Shown here: positions 27,631-37,070 of the stretch, piece by piece
How positions within the stretch are numbered: position 1 is the stretch's first letter
How the letters are laid out: every line of letters starts with the position of its first letter
Assembly: GCF_000784735.1 (NCBI RefSeq)
Contig: NZ_JSYG01000049.1
Location: 1-64,000 of the forward strand
From: Dickeya undicola
GTDB lineage: Bacteria > Pseudomonadota > Gammaproteobacteria > Enterobacterales > Enterobacteriaceae
Reading direction: 5' to 3'
DNA: 64,000 nucleotides
Translations under genes and position numbers: made by a program
The notes under the pieces: generated by a model
Seen by the model: only the letters and a program-made list of their open reading frames with translations
Told to the model about the DNA's origin: nothing
Databases searched by the model: none

Positions 27631-28563
27631 ATGTTAAAAGACGGCGACATCACCTTCCGTAAACTTGAGATTTTCAAGACGTTCATGGAGAGCGGCACCA
27701 TCACCCGCACCGCCGAACTGCTCGGGCTCAGCGGCGTCAGCGTGCATCGGGCGCTGCATACGCTGGAGGAAGGGGTGCGCTGCCCGCTGTTTATCCACAA
27801 AGGGCGCAATCTGGTGGCGCTGCCAGCGGCGCACACACTGCTGGAGTACAGCCAGGAAGCCATGTTGCTGATGGAACGGGGGCTGGAGGAAACCCGCAAG
27901 ACCGCAGGTGTCGGTCAGGGGCGTTTGCGCATCGGGACGCTGTATTCGCTGACGCTGGAAACGGTGCCGCGCCTGATTATGGGCGTCAAGCTGCGCCGCC
28001 CGGATCTGGAGCTGGATTTAACCATGGGGTCGAATCAGCGCCTGCTCACCCTGTTGGATGACCAACAGCTGGACGCGATTCTTATTTCGCTCTCTGACAG
28101 CGACATCGACCGTAACCGCCTGGAGTTCCTGCCACTGTTCGAAGACGATATCTGTCTGGCCGCCCCGGCGACCGCGAAGCTGGATACCCGCCAGCCAGCC
28201 GACCTGCGTGATTTCCATCACCAGCGCTTCGTTTCGCTGTCCGAAGGGTTCGCCACCTATGCCGGTTTTCAGGACGCGTTTCACATCGCCGGGTTCGAAC
28301 CGGAGATCGTCACGCGGGTAGACGACATTTTTTCTATGCTGAGTCTGGTGCAGGCGGGTGTCGGCTTTACGCTCATCCCCGAGCGGATGAAAAAAGTGTA
28401 CGAGAACGATGTCCAGTTGCTGAAACTGGCACCGCCCTATCAGATGCGCCAGCTCATCGCCATCGTGTTCGCCCGCAACCGCGAGCATGACCCGAATCTG
28501 CTGGCGCTGGTGGCAGAAGGCCGCATGTATGCCCGCAGCCTGAATGCTACTCCTGCGCCTTAA
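27631..28563 (+). CDS. mdcR: MdcR, LysR-type activator of malonate genes
   Basis: 310 residues from the ATG at 27631; a longer frame to 27565 lacks a binding site. The N-terminal LysR HTH (FMESGTITRTAELLGLSGVS) is followed by a substrate-binding domain. The gene is convergent with the mdc operon and its last 17 bases overlap the end of mdcH. In Klebsiella pneumoniae the LysR-type MdcR activates mdcABCDEFGH in response to malonate. Assignment rests on this position and on family. Confidence 0.85.
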   Translation: MLKDGDITFRKLEIFKTFMESGTITRTAELLGLSGVSVHRALHTLEEGVRCPLFIHKGRNLVALPAAHTLLEYSQEAMLLMERGLEETRKTAGVGQGRLRIGTLYSLTLETVPRLIMGVKLRRPDLELDLTMGSNQRLLTLLDDQQLDAILISLSDSDIDRNRLEFLPLFEDDICLAAPATAKLDTRQPADLRDFHHQRFVSLSEGFATYAGFQDAFHIAGFEPEIVTRVDDIFSMLSLVQAGVGFTLIPERMKKVYENDVQLLKLAPPYQMRQLIAIVFARNREHDPNLLALVAEGRMYARSLNATPAP

Positions 28564-29455
28564 GCTGGCAGGCGCGGTGGACCACCACATCGATACCGCT
28601 GCGCTCCAGAGAAAACGCCTCGCTACGGCTAAACGCCTGCTTTGCTAAGCAGGTCAACACGCCGCCCGGCGGCATCTCAATCGCCAGCCGCACGTCGCGC
28701 TCTTCCGCCGCCACCATCGCCTCATGCCAGTGCACGGTACGCGCCATGTTCTGCGCCAGGTCGTCCGCGATGCGCGCAGGCTGCCAGATTGCCCGAGCGG
28801 AACTGCCGCTCAGGTAACCGCATTGTGGCGAAGAGAGCGGGACGGCAGCCATCGCCGCCGCCAGCTCTCTGGCGGGCGCATCCAGCAATGCACAATGCGA
28901 CGGTACACTGACCCGCAGGCGTTGTGCCCGGCTGGCACCGCGTTGTAACGCGCGCTCCGCCACCTGTGCCATGTTCGCATCACTGCCCGCAATCACGATT
29001 TGCCGTTCCGCATTCAGGTTGGCAAGATACGCGCCGCTGTCAACCAGCAACGCCTCCACCTCCGACTGGCTCAACCCCATGATGGCGGTAAGCCCATACC
29101 CTTGCGGATAAGCCTGCTCCATCAGGTCGCCACGCAACGCCACCAGCCGTAATGCATCGTCAAAACGCACAACCCCGGCCGTTACCGCCGCCGGAAATGC
29201 GCCAATCGACAGGCCGCTGACCATATCCGGCATCACACCGCGCGCCATCAGCGCTCTGGCCCAACCCACCCCCGCAATCAGCAGGCACAACTGTACCGCA
29301 CGGGTATGACGCAGCGCCTGCGGGCTATCCAATTGGTCAAGCTCGTCGCCCAGCACCGCCGCCGCCTCATCCATCACCCCGGTGTCGGCTGGCAGCGACT
29401 GCAACATTCCGGTATGCTGCGCCCCCTGTCCGGGGAAGGTAAACAGCGTCTTCAT
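28547..29455 (-). CDS. mdcH: MdcH, malonyl-CoA:ACP transacylase
   Basis: 302 residues from the ATG at 29455, overlapping the mdcG stop (TGATG). A FabD-type fold: TFPGQGAQHTGML at the N-terminus, the nucleophile elbow GLSIGAF, and His in the SVPSHCALLDAPA region. It transfers malonyl from malonyl-CoA to the prosthetic group of MdcC, priming the decarboxylase cycle. Last gene of the mdc operon. The 3' end overlaps mdcR on the opposite strand. Confidence 0.93.
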   Translation of the reverse strand: MKTLFTFPGQGAQHTGMLQSLPADTGVMDEAAAVLGDELDQLDSPQALRHTRAVQLCLLIAGVGWARALMARGVMPDMVSGLSIGAFPAAVTAGVVRFDDALRLVALRGDLMEQAYPQGYGLTAIMGLSQSEVEALLVDSGAYLANLNAERQIVIAGSDANMAQVAERALQRGASRAQRLRVSVPSHCALLDAPARELAAAMAAVPLSSPQCGYLSGSSARAIWQPARIADDLAQNMARTVHWHEAMVAAEERDVRLAIEMPPGGVLTCLAKQAFSRSEAFSLERSGIDVVVHRACQLKAQE

Positions 29456-29456
29456 C

Positions 29457-30074
29457 TCAGCACTCCAATAACCACGGGTCACTGACCCGCCGCGGACCCT
29501 GGTTGGTTTTTAACAGCACGTGTTCATCGCGTAACCATTCAGCCAGCGCAAAACCACCGTTAGGTGTTTCAATTTGCGTATCGACCCGGCATAGCGGCGA
29601 GGCGGATAGCCGCCGCTGCCAGTTTGTCAGCGCCTCACGGTCCAGCGGCTGTGGTGCGCGAATCAGCAGGTCCAGGTCGCTGTCGGCATGTAACACCGGC
29701 ACTTGCGTCGCCAGCGCATACCCCGTACTGCCGGTTATCCCCCACTGCCACGGCCAGCGCTGCTGCGCCAGTTGAATCGCGACCTGCACCGGCGGTTGTG
29801 ACACAAACGGCGAGGCCAGCAGTACAGGCAGTTCACCCAGACTTTCCGGCGTCACGGCCCGCACAATCTGATCCACCGCCACCCACCCGGCGGCGCGCTG
29901 GTCACGGCGCATACCGCGCACCCCGACCGGAATACGCCCGGCCGGGTCAACGTCACGCCGCACCACCACCGGCAAGGTCGGCCGCCATTGGCTGTCCACC
30001 CAGGGCGCGTCGATGCCTTCCAGCCCCTCGCGGGACGCCAGCCATAACAAATCGTGCGGACGTGTCGTTTCCAT
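29457..30074 (-). CDS. mdcG: MdcG, phosphoribosyl-dephospho-CoA transferase
   Basis: 205 residues. The nucleotidyltransferase signature is seen as GSTGYALAT followed by HADSDLDLL (Asp133 and Asp135 as probable metal ligands). MdcG attaches 2'-(5''-phosphoribosyl)-3'-dephospho-CoA to the conserved Ser of apo-MdcC, using the triphosphoribosyl precursor made by MdcB. Start after AGGAAGTGGAATC, 21 bases downstream of mdcF. It is translationally coupled to mdcH. Confidence 0.93.
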   Translation of the reverse strand: METTRPHDLLWLASREGLEGIDAPWVDSQWRPTLPVVVRRDVDPAGRIPVGVRGMRRDQRAAGWVAVDQIVRAVTPESLGELPVLLASPFVSQPPVQVAIQLAQQRWPWQWGITGSTGYALATQVPVLHADSDLDLLIRAPQPLDREALTNWQRRLSASPLCRVDTQIETPNGGFALAEWLRDEHVLLKTNQGPRRVSDPWLLEC

Positions 30075-30095
30075 GATTCCACTTCCTGATAGGGT

Positions 30096-31055
30096 TTACA
30101 TTCCGGATGTTAACGTAATAAACAACGGCAACGACAGGATACAGAGTACCGAGCTTAACAGCAGCACTGCTTCTGCATCCGGTGACTGCACGCCAAACCG
30201 GTTACCGAAAACCACACCGAAGAAACCGGCGGACAGGGCAATCATCAGAATCGCGGTGATCGCCACCGAACCGTGCAAGCCCAGTGCCAGCACGATACCC
30301 CATGCCAACGCCGGTTGAATCAACAGTTTGGTCAGCACTGCGGTCGTCACCATCAGGTTCAGTTTTAACTGCCGTGCAGACAGAATTACCCCGGTCAGAA
30401 ACAGTGCCGCTGCGGTGGCGGATAACCCCAAAGGTTTAATAGACGCCAGCAGCAACTCCGGCATACGGATACCGATGGCGGACAGCACCACACCCAGTAG
30501 CGGCCCCAGCACAATGGGCTTTTTCAGCGAGCGCCACATCAGCACCGGCAGCATCGACAGCGTAGAGGTCTGATTACCCCCTGATGCTCGCACTTTTTCA
30601 CGTTCCAGAATCAGCAGGCAGAATGGCGTCATCAACACCGAACCACAGGCGATGGACACCGCCACCGACAGCGAGGTAGACGACGCATCGCCCAGTACGC
30701 TGCCGAGAATCGGCAGGCCGAGCGCGGCGTAGTTGGGCAGCGCGACGGTGAGCGTCAGCACCGCAGCGTCCTGCGGCGTTTTATGAAACACCTTGACGGA
30801 CAGAAAATAAATGGCGGCATAGGTTACCCACATCGCCAGCGTCAGCACCACGATCAACGGAGCCTGCTCGACAATACCGGACCAGGGCGTCTGTACTGTG
30901 GCACTGAACAGCGCGGCTGGCAGTGCAAAATCCATAACAAAAATATTGAGTAGCGCAACGTTCTTGTTATCCACCATTTTGGCTTTACCAGCCCAGAACC
31001 CCAGTAGCATGATGATAAAAATCGGCGCAAGGGCATGAACAATTACATAAGTCAT
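30096..31055 (-). CDS. mdcF: MdcF, malonate permease (AEC family)
   Basis: 319 residues from the ATG at 31055 (AGGTGAATACGAT upstream). About 10 hydrophobic segments with the pattern of auxin efflux carrier/AEC proteins, including ALPNYAALGLPIL near the middle. Klebsiella pneumoniae MdcF holds the same place between mdcE and mdcG and is considered the malonate carrier. The gene is separated from mdcE by 245 bases, the only large gap in the operon, so it may have an internal promoter. Confidence 0.87.
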   Translation of the reverse strand: MTYVIVHALAPIFIIMLLGFWAGKAKMVDNKNVALLNIFVMDFALPAALFSATVQTPWSGIVEQAPLIVVLTLAMWVTYAAIYFLSVKVFHKTPQDAAVLTLTVALPNYAALGLPILGSVLGDASSTSLSVAVSIACGSVLMTPFCLLILEREKVRASGGNQTSTLSMLPVLMWRSLKKPIVLGPLLGVVLSAIGIRMPELLLASIKPLGLSATAAALFLTGVILSARQLKLNLMVTTAVLTKLLIQPALAWGIVLALGLHGSVAITAILMIALSAGFFGVVFGNRFGVQSPDAEAVLLLSSVLCILSLPLFITLTSGM

Positions 31056-31300
31056 ATCGTATTCACCTGTAATAAAAGAGTCGTCGTTCCAGCACGATGA
31101 TTTGGCTTGTGTCCGCACAGTGGCTGGCACAGCGTCGTTTTTTCAGACAAAGGGATTCCCGCAGGCGTCCAATGACGCCAGCCCCGGTTATCTGGCAGGT
31201 TTCTTTATTGGCTTACCGATAGGTGGCCGTCGCGAGTGAACACGAACCAGCCACCGGTGTGTGACTTACCCGCGAGCGCGGTTTCCTACGTTTTCTGTGC
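31056..31300. other. Gap inside the mdc operon
   Basis: All other mdc genes overlap or lie within 21 bases, but mdcE and mdcF are 245 bases apart. A small hairpin (GGCGTC, CAAT, GACGCC at 31164-31179) is present without a T-run. No coding frame is credible. It might hold an attenuator or a secondary promoter for mdcFGH. Confidence 0.5.
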
Positions 31301-32101
31301 TTACCACTGCGCCCGCATCCGTTCGCGGACCAGCGAAGAACTGCGCCGGTTGTCCGCGCCCAGCCGCGTTTTCAGCGACGGATCACGTCGGGCATCGGTT
31401 ATCGCCTGCTGCAATGCGGCAATCACCTGCGCCGCATCGTCAGCGGACGGCGTATCCGGGTTGGCGATATCCAGCAGCGTCGATAACAACCCCAGCGTGG
31501 CATAATTACGAATGTCATACGCCATCGGTGGGATGGTGGCGGCCAGTTTTTCCAGGTCTTCCACACTTCTGAGTGTGATACGCGCGGCGGAGGCTTTACC
31601 CATTGCGTGAATTTGTACGTCCGGGTCATTGAAGGCGATCAGCCGATTGGCCTGATAGCCGTGGGCCAGAAACGCACCGGACATCGCTTTGCCGACGATC
31701 AACCCAATAACCGGATGCCCGGCGAGACGCGCCTGCGCATACGCGCCCGCCGCCGCAGCCAGCGCCTGATGGATGCCGAACGCCTCTTCGCGGCGGCCAT
31801 ACGCCTGACTCGGCACGTCGATCACCGCCACAATCGGCCGTTTGTGCTCGCTGTGCCGGTCTGCGGCGATAGTCTCATGCACCACTTTCGCCAGCGTCCA
31901 GCCTTCAAGCAGCCCGACCTCGCCCTGCGCGGCGCGTGGGTAGTGGTTATCCGCATCAGGAACAACGGCAATAAAACGAACCGCTTCGCCACCGATGTCG
32001 CCATCAGCCGCCTGTACCGACGGGCACAGCCCGGCCAGTCTCGGTTTACCGTGCGCCAGCGTTTCCAGCCATACCGCACCGCGATGTGCTACCTGACTCA
32101 T
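31301..32101 (-). CDS. mdcE: MdcE, malonate decarboxylase gamma subunit
   Basis: 266 residues with a carboxyltransferase/crotonase-like fold, including PIVAVIDVPSQAYGRREEAF and GHPVIGLIVGKAMSGAFLA. With MdcD it forms the decarboxylase that releases CO2 from malonyl-S-MdcC, giving acetyl-S-MdcC. The start overlaps the mdcD stop by ATGA. It belongs to the biotin-independent Mdc type: no biotin-carrier gene (madF) or sodium-pump gene (madB) is present in the cluster. Confidence 0.94.
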   Translation of the reverse strand: MSQVAHRGAVWLETLAHGKPRLAGLCPSVQAADGDIGGEAVRFIAVVPDADNHYPRAAQGEVGLLEGWTLAKVVHETIAADRHSEHKRPIVAVIDVPSQAYGRREEAFGIHQALAAAAGAYAQARLAGHPVIGLIVGKAMSGAFLAHGYQANRLIAFNDPDVQIHAMGKASAARITLRSVEDLEKLAATIPPMAYDIRNYATLGLLSTLLDIANPDTPSADDAAQVIAALQQAITDARRDPSLKTRLGADNRRSSSLVRERMRAQW

Positions 32102-32931
32102 GGGTTTACCTCCCCAAAAAGCTGTTGGATCTGTTGCGTGTCGGCCTGCACCCGTGTATCAGCGCCGGTCAGTCGCGCCAGATACCATGCATAGTTATCC
32201 GAACGGTGCTGCGCCGGAACGCCGCTGGCGAGCGCGTCATTCACCGCCTGTTTGACGGCGTTAACGCCATCAGCCACCAGGCTATCGGCCAGCCCGATGT
32301 GATGACGGATTTCCCCACCGGTCATGCTCCAGATAAAGGGACGATCACGCGAGTCGTACTCGGCAACTCCCGCTTCCTGTTCGATGACCTGCGGGCCGTT
32401 AAGCCCGAGACGCGCTTCACGGGTAACAATCAGATGGCTGCACAGCGCGGCGGCGATCGACATGCCACCAAAGCAGCCCACCGTACCGGCGATGATGCCG
32501 ATTACTGGCGTGTAGCGACGCAGGTCGACAATCGCCGCGTGAATATCGGCTATCGCCGCCAGCCCCAGGTTGGCTTCCTGCAACCGGACGCCGCCGGTTT
32601 CCAGGCACAAGATCGCCTGCGTTGGAATACCCTTGCGCTGATCGTCCGCCGCCAGTTCCAGCGCAGCGGCCATTTTGGCACCGGAAACTTCGCCCATGCT
32701 GCCGCCCTGAAACGCGCCTTCAATGGCGATCACTACCGTCGGTTTGCCCTGCAACGTACCTTTCGCCACCACCATGCCGTCGTCGGATTGCACCACAATG
32801 CCCTGCTGCCCCAGCCACGGCGAGACGATGCCGTCAAACGGGTCGAGCAATTCGCGGTAGCTGCCTTCATCCAGCAAGGCGCGGGCGCGCTCCCGTGCTT
32901 TGAGTTCGATAAAACTGCGATCATCACGCAT
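32098..32931 (-). CDS. mdcD: MdcD, malonate decarboxylase beta subunit
   Basis: 277 residues. The N-terminal RSFIELKARERARALLDEGS is typical of carboxyltransferase beta subunits, and the middle holds ALCLETGGVRLQEANLGLA-like crotonase elements (seen as ILCLETGGVRLQEANLGLA). It is the partner of MdcE in decarboxylation. Its start overlaps the end of mdcC by 8 bases and its stop overlaps mdcE by 4, so expression is coupled. Confidence 0.94.
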   Translation of the reverse strand: MRDDRSFIELKARERARALLDEGSYRELLDPFDGIVSPWLGQQGIVVQSDDGMVVAKGTLQGKPTVVIAIEGAFQGGSMGEVSGAKMAAALELAADDQRKGIPTQAILCLETGGVRLQEANLGLAAIADIHAAIVDLRRYTPVIGIIAGTVGCFGGMSIAAALCSHLIVTREARLGLNGPQVIEQEAGVAEYDSRDRPFIWSMTGGEIRHHIGLADSLVADGVNAVKQAVNDALASGVPAQHRSDNYAWYLARLTGADTRVQADTQQIQQLFGEVNP

Positions 32932-33223
32932 GATTCACCCCTTCAAAAACCTGTTCGATTCGGATGCGTGCTACGCCGGGCGTAGCGCCAAAATCATGAA
33001 TCGTCATCGCACCGGCAGGCAGGCCGCCGAGCGACTGTAACCGGTCGAACAGCGCCTGCCAGCGCGCCCGACTGTTATCCACCGACGTAGTGATGTCGAT
33101 GGTGAGCGTCTGTCCGGCGTTTGCCGTCAACAGCACTTCCATATCACCGGAGCCGACCACGCCAGCCAGCGCGTTGCCGCTGGCCGTGCGGGTAGCCGGG
33201 AATGACAATGTAATGTGTTCCAT
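32924..33223 (-). CDS. mdcC: MdcC, malonate decarboxylase acyl-carrier (delta) subunit
   Basis: 99 residues, the family's normal length. Ser25 in VVGSGDMEVL is the expected attachment site of the phosphoribosyl-dephospho-CoA group placed by MdcG. It carries acetyl and malonyl thioesters between MdcA, MdcD/E and MdcH. It lies 9 bases downstream of mdcB. Confidence 0.94.
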   Translation of the reverse strand: MEHITLSFPATRTASGNALAGVVGSGDMEVLLTANAGQTLTIDITTSVDNSRARWQALFDRLQSLGGLPAGAMTIHDFGATPGVARIRIEQVFEGVNHA

Positions 33224-33232
33224 AACACCCTC

Positions 33233-34090
33233 TTAATCGTATAAAGATGGCTGTGCGATACCATCGAGCAGTAACGTGGCGGCCAGCAAATCGGCCGCGC
33301 CGCCCGGCGACGCGTTCAGCGCCAGCATATGCGCATCCAGTTGTGCCAGTGCCTGCCGCCCGGCGGGGCAAGACACACCGCCGACCGCCAATACCGCCTG
33401 GGCACCGCGTTGCATGGTTTCCAGCCCGTCCAGCCCGGCGCGTGACAACACGCAGGTATCGCTCAGCGAGGTCATGATGCTCATCAGCGCATCCAGACGC
33501 GCGTCATCCTCACTGGCACCGTGCCGACGGCTATGCAGCAACTGGGGTAACGCCAACCGGGTTATGTGCGGGAACCCCTGCTGCGCTTCTTCGCGCGCGC
33601 CAGGAACCTGATAACGCTGCGTCGCCCGCCGCCCTTTACTAAACACCGCTGGCGCGGCGCTATCCGGCAGGCGGGCAAGACGTGCTGCCGTGTCCGTGAT
33701 AGCCTGCGAGTCGCCAATACCACCGAGCATTGCCGTGGCGCTGACCAGTAACCCCAGCGCCCAGATCGCACCGCGGTGCGTATTGACACCGCCGGTCGCC
33801 AGCATCATGTGCTGTTCGCCTTCTCGCCCTACCCGGCCGACCAACTGGCGCAATGCGGCATCTGCCGGGCGCTGCCAGCTTTGAAGCGCCAGCGTATGAA
33901 ATGTATGGGTCAGGCTGTGGGCGGAACGCTCCATCAACGCAAGCGTCAAATCCTGATGCGCACCGCTGCCGCGGCTATCGACCAGACCTGGTTTGGGGCT
34001 GAGTTGCGCCTCCTCAATCAGGCAGCGCGTCGCCGTGTCAGCCAACCATTGTGCATACCCGTGCGCGTCGGACTGTCGCTGCGGTTTCAT
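33233..34090 (-). CDS. mdcB: MdcB, triphosphoribosyl-dephospho-CoA synthase
   Basis: 285 residues from the ATG at 34090, which shares one base with the mdcA stop (TAATG); the longer frame to 34138 would lie inside mdcA. The CitG/MdcB family pattern is seen as EEAQLSPKPGLVDSRGSGAH, LATGGVNTHRGAIW and the C-terminal SPGGAADLLAATLLL. It condenses ATP and dephospho-CoA to the precursor used by MdcG. Confidence 0.93.
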   Translation of the reverse strand: MKPQRQSDAHGYAQWLADTATRCLIEEAQLSPKPGLVDSRGSGAHQDLTLALMERSAHSLTHTFHTLALQSWQRPADAALRQLVGRVGREGEQHMMLATGGVNTHRGAIWALGLLVSATAMLGGIGDSQAITDTAARLARLPDSAAPAVFSKGRRATQRYQVPGAREEAQQGFPHITRLALPQLLHSRRHGASEDDARLDALMSIMTSLSDTCVLSRAGLDGLETMQRGAQAVLAVGGVSCPAGRQALAQLDAHMLALNASPGGAADLLAATLLLDGIAQPSLYD

Positions 34091-35745
34091 TACCAGCTCC
34101 GGAATTTCGCAGGCGGGTTGTACAGGCCACCCGACCATTCCACCAGATCGGCCACACTACCGGCCGCCAGCAGCGAACGGGTCGCTTCGGTACGGCGGAT
34201 ACCCAAATCTTCCGGGTAAGCGACCTTGCCGTTGCGGCGAAATTCCGCCACGCGCTGCGCATCCACACCCAGCCCGATGTCGGTGATCCCGGCCACTGCC
34301 GCTACCATCGCTCGCCGTTCCTCCAGGCTGTCGGCACGGTAGAGATAGGCGATGCCTTCTTCCGTCAACACATGGGTAACGTCGTCGCCATAAATCATCA
34401 CCGGTGCCAGCGGCATACCGGCCGCCTTCGCCACATCCACCGCGTCGAGTTTTTCCACAAACGTGGGTTTGACACCGGCCTGGAAGGTTTCCACCATCTG
34501 CACCACCAGCTTGCGCCCGCGCTGCATGGGGTCAGGTTCGTTAATCATGGCAAGCCATGCTGGCGTGGCGTGACGACGACCGTGCGGGTCATGCCCCATG
34601 TTGGGCGCGCCACCGAACCCGGAAAGACGGCCTTTGGTGACGGTGGACGAATTGCCTAACCCATCAACCTGCAATGTCGAACCGATAAACATATCGACGG
34701 CGTACTGCCCCGCCAGTTGGCAAAACGCGCGGTTGGAACGCATCGAACCATCCGCCCCGGTGAAAAATACGTCCGGTCGGGCAGCGATGTAGGCTTCCAT
34801 CCCCAGTTCGCCACCAAAGCAGTGGACGCTATCGACCCAGCCGCTTTCAATCGCCGGAATCAGCGTGGGGTGTGGGTTGAGGGTCCAGTGCTTACAGATT
34901 TTGCCTTTCAGCCCCAGACGCTCGCCGTAGGTCGGCAACAGCAGCTCAATCGCCGCGGTGTTGAAACCGATACCGTGGTTGAGCGACTGCACCTGATGCT
35001 CGGCGTAAATGCCCTTGATAGCCATCATCGCCATCAGGATGTGCTCTTGTTTGATCAAGCGCGGGTCGCGGGTAAACAGTGGTTCGATAAAGAACGGCTT
35101 GTCGGCGACCACCACATAATCAATCCAGGAACCGGGAATATCGACGCGCGGCAAGTCCGTTTCGTCGTCCACCAGTTCATTGACCTGAGCGATGACGATA
35201 CCGTCATGGAACGCGGCGGCTTCGACCAACGCCGGGGTGTCTTCGGTGCTGGGGCCGGTGTACAGGTTGCCTTTACGGTCGGCTTTGTACCCTGCGACCA
35301 GCGCCACATTGGGGATCAGGTCAACATACAGGCGGGAATAGAGTTCGATATAGGTATGAATCGCGCCCACTTCCAGCGCGCCATCTTCCAGCAGTTGCGA
35401 AATGCGCAGGCTCTGCGTGCCCGAGAAGGAGAAATCGAGCTTGTGGGCGATGCCTTTCTCGAAGATATCCAGATGCTCGCTACGCCCGACACTCGGCATG
35501 ATCATATGCAAATCATGCACTTTTTGCGGGTTGACCTCCGCCAGCGTGCGGGAGAGAAAGTCAGCCTGCTTCTGGTTATTGCCTTCCAGCACCACTTTAT
35601 CGCCGGGGGCGATCAGCTTTTCCAGCATCGCAGCAAGATGTTCCGTGGGAAGCACCTTGCCCTGGACGGGTATCGACGCCTTGCGCCGTTGTTTTTCACT
35701 GCGGCGTGTATTCCAGAGCCGCGGTGACGTTTGCCCAGACAACAT
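34090..35745 (-). CDS. mdcA: MdcA, malonate decarboxylase alpha subunit (acetyl-S-ACP:malonate transferase)
   Basis: 551 residues, full family length, with a CoA-transferase fold. It exchanges acetyl for malonate on the MdcC thioester. Recognisable stretches include VLEGNNQKQADFLSRTLAEV near the N-terminus and GADGSMRSNRAFCQLAGQYA towards the C-terminal half. The start follows AGGAGGTTAATAATG. It is the first gene of the operon, so the MdcR-controlled promoter should lie in 35746-36095. Confidence 0.95.
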   Translation of the reverse strand: MLSGQTSPRLWNTRRSEKQRRKASIPVQGKVLPTEHLAAMLEKLIAPGDKVVLEGNNQKQADFLSRTLAEVNPQKVHDLHMIMPSVGRSEHLDIFEKGIAHKLDFSFSGTQSLRISQLLEDGALEVGAIHTYIELYSRLYVDLIPNVALVAGYKADRKGNLYTGPSTEDTPALVEAAAFHDGIVIAQVNELVDDETDLPRVDIPGSWIDYVVVADKPFFIEPLFTRDPRLIKQEHILMAMMAIKGIYAEHQVQSLNHGIGFNTAAIELLLPTYGERLGLKGKICKHWTLNPHPTLIPAIESGWVDSVHCFGGELGMEAYIAARPDVFFTGADGSMRSNRAFCQLAGQYAVDMFIGSTLQVDGLGNSSTVTKGRLSGFGGAPNMGHDPHGRRHATPAWLAMINEPDPMQRGRKLVVQMVETFQAGVKPTFVEKLDAVDVAKAAGMPLAPVMIYGDDVTHVLTEEGIAYLYRADSLEERRAMVAAVAGITDIGLGVDAQRVAEFRRNGKVAYPEDLGIRRTEATRSLLAAGSVADLVEWSGGLYNPPAKFRSW

Positions 35746-36095
35746 TATTAACCTCCTGATTCAGCTCATCATTTTGATTTGCCTTGGTCTGGTTAAAGTA
35801 TGTTCCCCGGCCGATGCCGCTTCAATAAAGCCGGTATCGCAATCATTAGCTTTAGAGTAAAGATTGATGGCGTGCTGCAAGTCGTTACGACGCCAGCGCG
35901 CCTCCGCTCACGGTTTGCCCTTGCAGCACAGTTTTGGCTCATTGTGATCGATATCGCGCTTTTTAACGTGGGATGGCTGGTTTTTAACGCAGAAGGAGGA
36001 AGAGAGAGTGCGGTAAAGGCCGTCGTTAGCAGGCAAGAGAGGCGGCTACGCTGTTAGCCCTGACCAGACAGGCCAGGGCGGTGGAACCGGTTATA
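35746..36095. other. mdc promoter region and cheV 3' flank
   Basis: 350 bases between mdcA and cheV, both on minus. It should contain the mdc promoter and an MdcR site. A strong hairpin at 36057-36079 (GCCCTGACC, AGACA, GGCCAGGGC, one mismatch) sits 17 bases after the cheV stop and may end the cheV transcript, though a T-run is missing. An 85-codon plus-strand frame here has no support. Confidence 0.5.
36057..36079 (-). terminator. Hairpin downstream of cheV
   Basis: Nine-base arms GCCCTGACC and GGCCAGGGC with one internal mismatch and a 5-base loop, 17 bases past the cheV stop. No T-run follows, so termination is only suggested. Confidence 0.4.
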
Positions 36096-37070
36096 TCACT
36101 TGGAAGGCGGGGCTTTTTTGTCCACTACGCTGTGAATCGCAGCGGCCAGTTCATTGATTTCGAATTTCGCCACATACGAATCCGCGCCCACGTTACGCAC
36201 GTGGTCTTCGTTCGCAGAGCCGGACAGCGATGAGTGGATAATAACGGGAATGTTCTTGAGCGTATCATCACGTTTGATATTACGCGTCAGTGTAAAACCA
36301 TCCATCTCCGGCATTTCCAGATCGGTCAGCACAAAGGCAATCTTGTCCGAAATCGGCCGGCCTTCTGCTTGTGCTTCCTTCGCCATTTCCTTGATCTTGT
36401 TCCAGGCTTCCAACCCGGTGATATGCATGATGTACGGAATGTTCATCACCTTCAGCCCTGTTTCCAGCATCGTTCGTGCGACTTTGGAGTCTTCGGCCAC
36501 AATCGCCACCGCACCGGGCTTCAGTTTGAAGGTTTTGGCTTCCACGCTTTCAATCTTAATCTCGCGCTCGGTCGGAATAATGTCGTGCAGAATCTGTTCG
36601 ACATCCAACACCAGTGCCAGACGGTTACTTGATGGATCGCTGTCCAGACGCGCAATACTGGTGATATAGGTATTACTGACGCCTGCTTCCGCCGTATTGA
36701 CCTGGCTCCAGTCCAGGCGAACAATGTCATCAACGGATTCGACCGCAAAAGCCTGGGTGCTGCGTGCATATTCCGTCACCAGCAGAATATTACGGCCGGT
36801 ACTCGCCGCACATCCTACTACCGCCGGAAGATCGATAACGGGAATAATCTGCCCGCGAATATTAATCATGCCAAGCATTGGTGGAGTCATACCCGCCGCC
36901 TTGGTCAAGGTTGGCATCGGAACGATTTCACGAAGCTTGAACACATTGATGCCGAACAGCTCGGATGGCCCTTCGCCGGTGGCCGATCCTAAACGGAACA
37001 ATAACAATTCAAACTTGTTGGATGAGGTGAGATTAGTTCTCTCCTCAATCTCTCTTTGAAATTTATCCAT
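36096..37070 (-). CDS. cheV: CheV, chemotaxis coupling protein with receiver domain
   Basis: 324 residues: a CheW-like domain (about 20-165) and a CheY-like receiver (about 187-315). The probable phospho-acceptor is Asp250 in LTDLEMPEMDG; the acidic pair EDS (193-195) and Lys in the C-terminal part complete the receiver site. CheV links chemoreceptors to CheA and is thought to adjust sensitivity by phosphorylation. The start follows GAGGACAGA. It is a single-gene unit here, away from the main chemotaxis operon. Confidence 0.95.
   Translation of the reverse strand: MDKFQREIEERTNLTSSNKFELLLFRLGSATGEGPSELFGINVFKLREIVPMPTLTKAAGMTPPMLGMINIRGQIIPVIDLPAVVGCAASTGRNILLVTEYARSTQAFAVESVDDIVRLDWSQVNTAEAGVSNTYITSIARLDSDPSSNRLALVLDVEQILHDIIPTEREIKIESVEAKTFKLKPGAVAIVAEDSKVARTMLETGLKVMNIPYIMHITGLEAWNKIKEMAKEAQAEGRPISDKIAFVLTDLEMPEMDGFTLTRNIKRDDTLKNIPVIIHSSLSGSANEDHVRNVGADSYVAKFEINELAAAIHSVVDKKAPPSK

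Noticed and set aside
34717-35727. A 336-codon plus-strand open frame across mdcA
   Set aside because: Antisense shadow of mdcA, which has full-length family identity.
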